In this document: positions 63,963-64,000 of the stretch, piece by piece
Position numbering within the stretch: the stretch's first letter is position 1
Layout of the letters: every line of letters begins with the position of its first letter
From: Chloroflexota bacterium
GTDB lineage: Bacteria; Chloroflexota; Anaerolineae; UBA7937; B3-Chlor
Assembly (NCBI GenBank): GCA_030613785.1
Contig: JAUWLF010000003.1
Span: forward strand, 44,393-108,392
Reading direction: 5' to 3'
DNA length: 64,000 nt
Notes under the pieces: model-generated
Databases searched by the model: none
What the model saw: only the letters and a program-made list of their open reading frames with translations
What the model was told of the DNA's origin: nothing
Program-made: the position numbers and the translations under genes

Positions 63963-64000
63963 GGCAGACTCGGGCCAGCCCCGCTGGCGGGAGTTCGGGA

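Overview
The window is most likely from an uncultivated member of the Chloroflexota (Anaerolineae-like). The grounds are an F-type ATPase operon opening with a small AtpZ-like protein, a T-box leader on an aspartokinase-threonine synthase pair, a MoxR-DUF58-DUF4129 block, a single-chain ADP-forming acyl-CoA synthetase, PadR- and HAAS-type membrane operons, and strong TTGACA/TATAAT-type promoters. The assignment is an inference from gene content; there is no rRNA or tRNA in the window.

Layout. 1-5.1 kb (minus): ATP synthase operon (AtpZ-like, a, c, b, a very short delta, alpha, gamma, start of beta). 5.2-18.7 kb: a cyclophilin-like protein, a radical SAM enzyme, a glycosyltransferase, a broken REP-associated transposase, a HEPN/MNT pair, then a surface-polysaccharide run (two sugar-nucleotide epimerases, a 1209-aa O-antigen-ligase/TPR protein, a polyprenyl-P sugar-phosphate transferase, a UDP-sugar dehydrogenase), an eIF2B-like protein and a CinA-type protein. 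18.8-28.5 kb (minus): a PIN toxin with its probable antitoxin, a MoxR/DUF58/DUF4129 operon, a lipoprotein and a PadR-controlled membrane operon. 28.7-31.9 kb (plus): T-box, aspartokinase, threonine synthase.

32.1-53.7 kb (minus) is the most unusual part. About 20 genes run in one direction, many touching or overlapping, below one strong promoter near 54.2 kb. They encode a peptide-type ABC importer (OppABCDF), an M28 peptidase, a creatininase-family hydrolase, an aspartate-dehydrogenase-like protein, two aminotransferase-type enzymes, a threonine-synthase paralogue, an Asp/Glu-racemase-family protein, a histidine phosphatase, a YeiH-type exporter, an HprK-like P-loop protein, a phosphosulfolactate synthase (ComA) and two SufS/NifU-like pairs. 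Several of these families act on aspartate, whose sulfonate analogue is cysteate. With ComA, the YeiH exporter and the threonine-synthase paralogue they suggest an undescribed sulfonate (cysteate/sulfopyruvate/sulfolactate) pathway coupled to amino-acid uptake. A GntR/FadR-type regulator lies just upstream, and its own promoter shares a 25-bp motif with the operon promoter. The SufS gene has been partly re-duplicated (297 bp, about 97% identical), truncating one NifU copy.

54.2-64 kb: a decayed MttB-type methyltransferase remnant, gntR, an MmgE/PrpD enzyme, a processive GT2, a Tat-exported sulfite-oxidase-like molybdoenzyme beside a perfect CRP/FNR-type palindrome, a GT2-methyltransferase fusion and an ADP-forming acyl-CoA synthetase.

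Scattered through the intergenic DNA are GC-rich palindromes of at least three sequence types and solitary 29-bp sequences resembling type I-E CRISPR repeats, often next to each other. No CRISPR array or cas gene is present.
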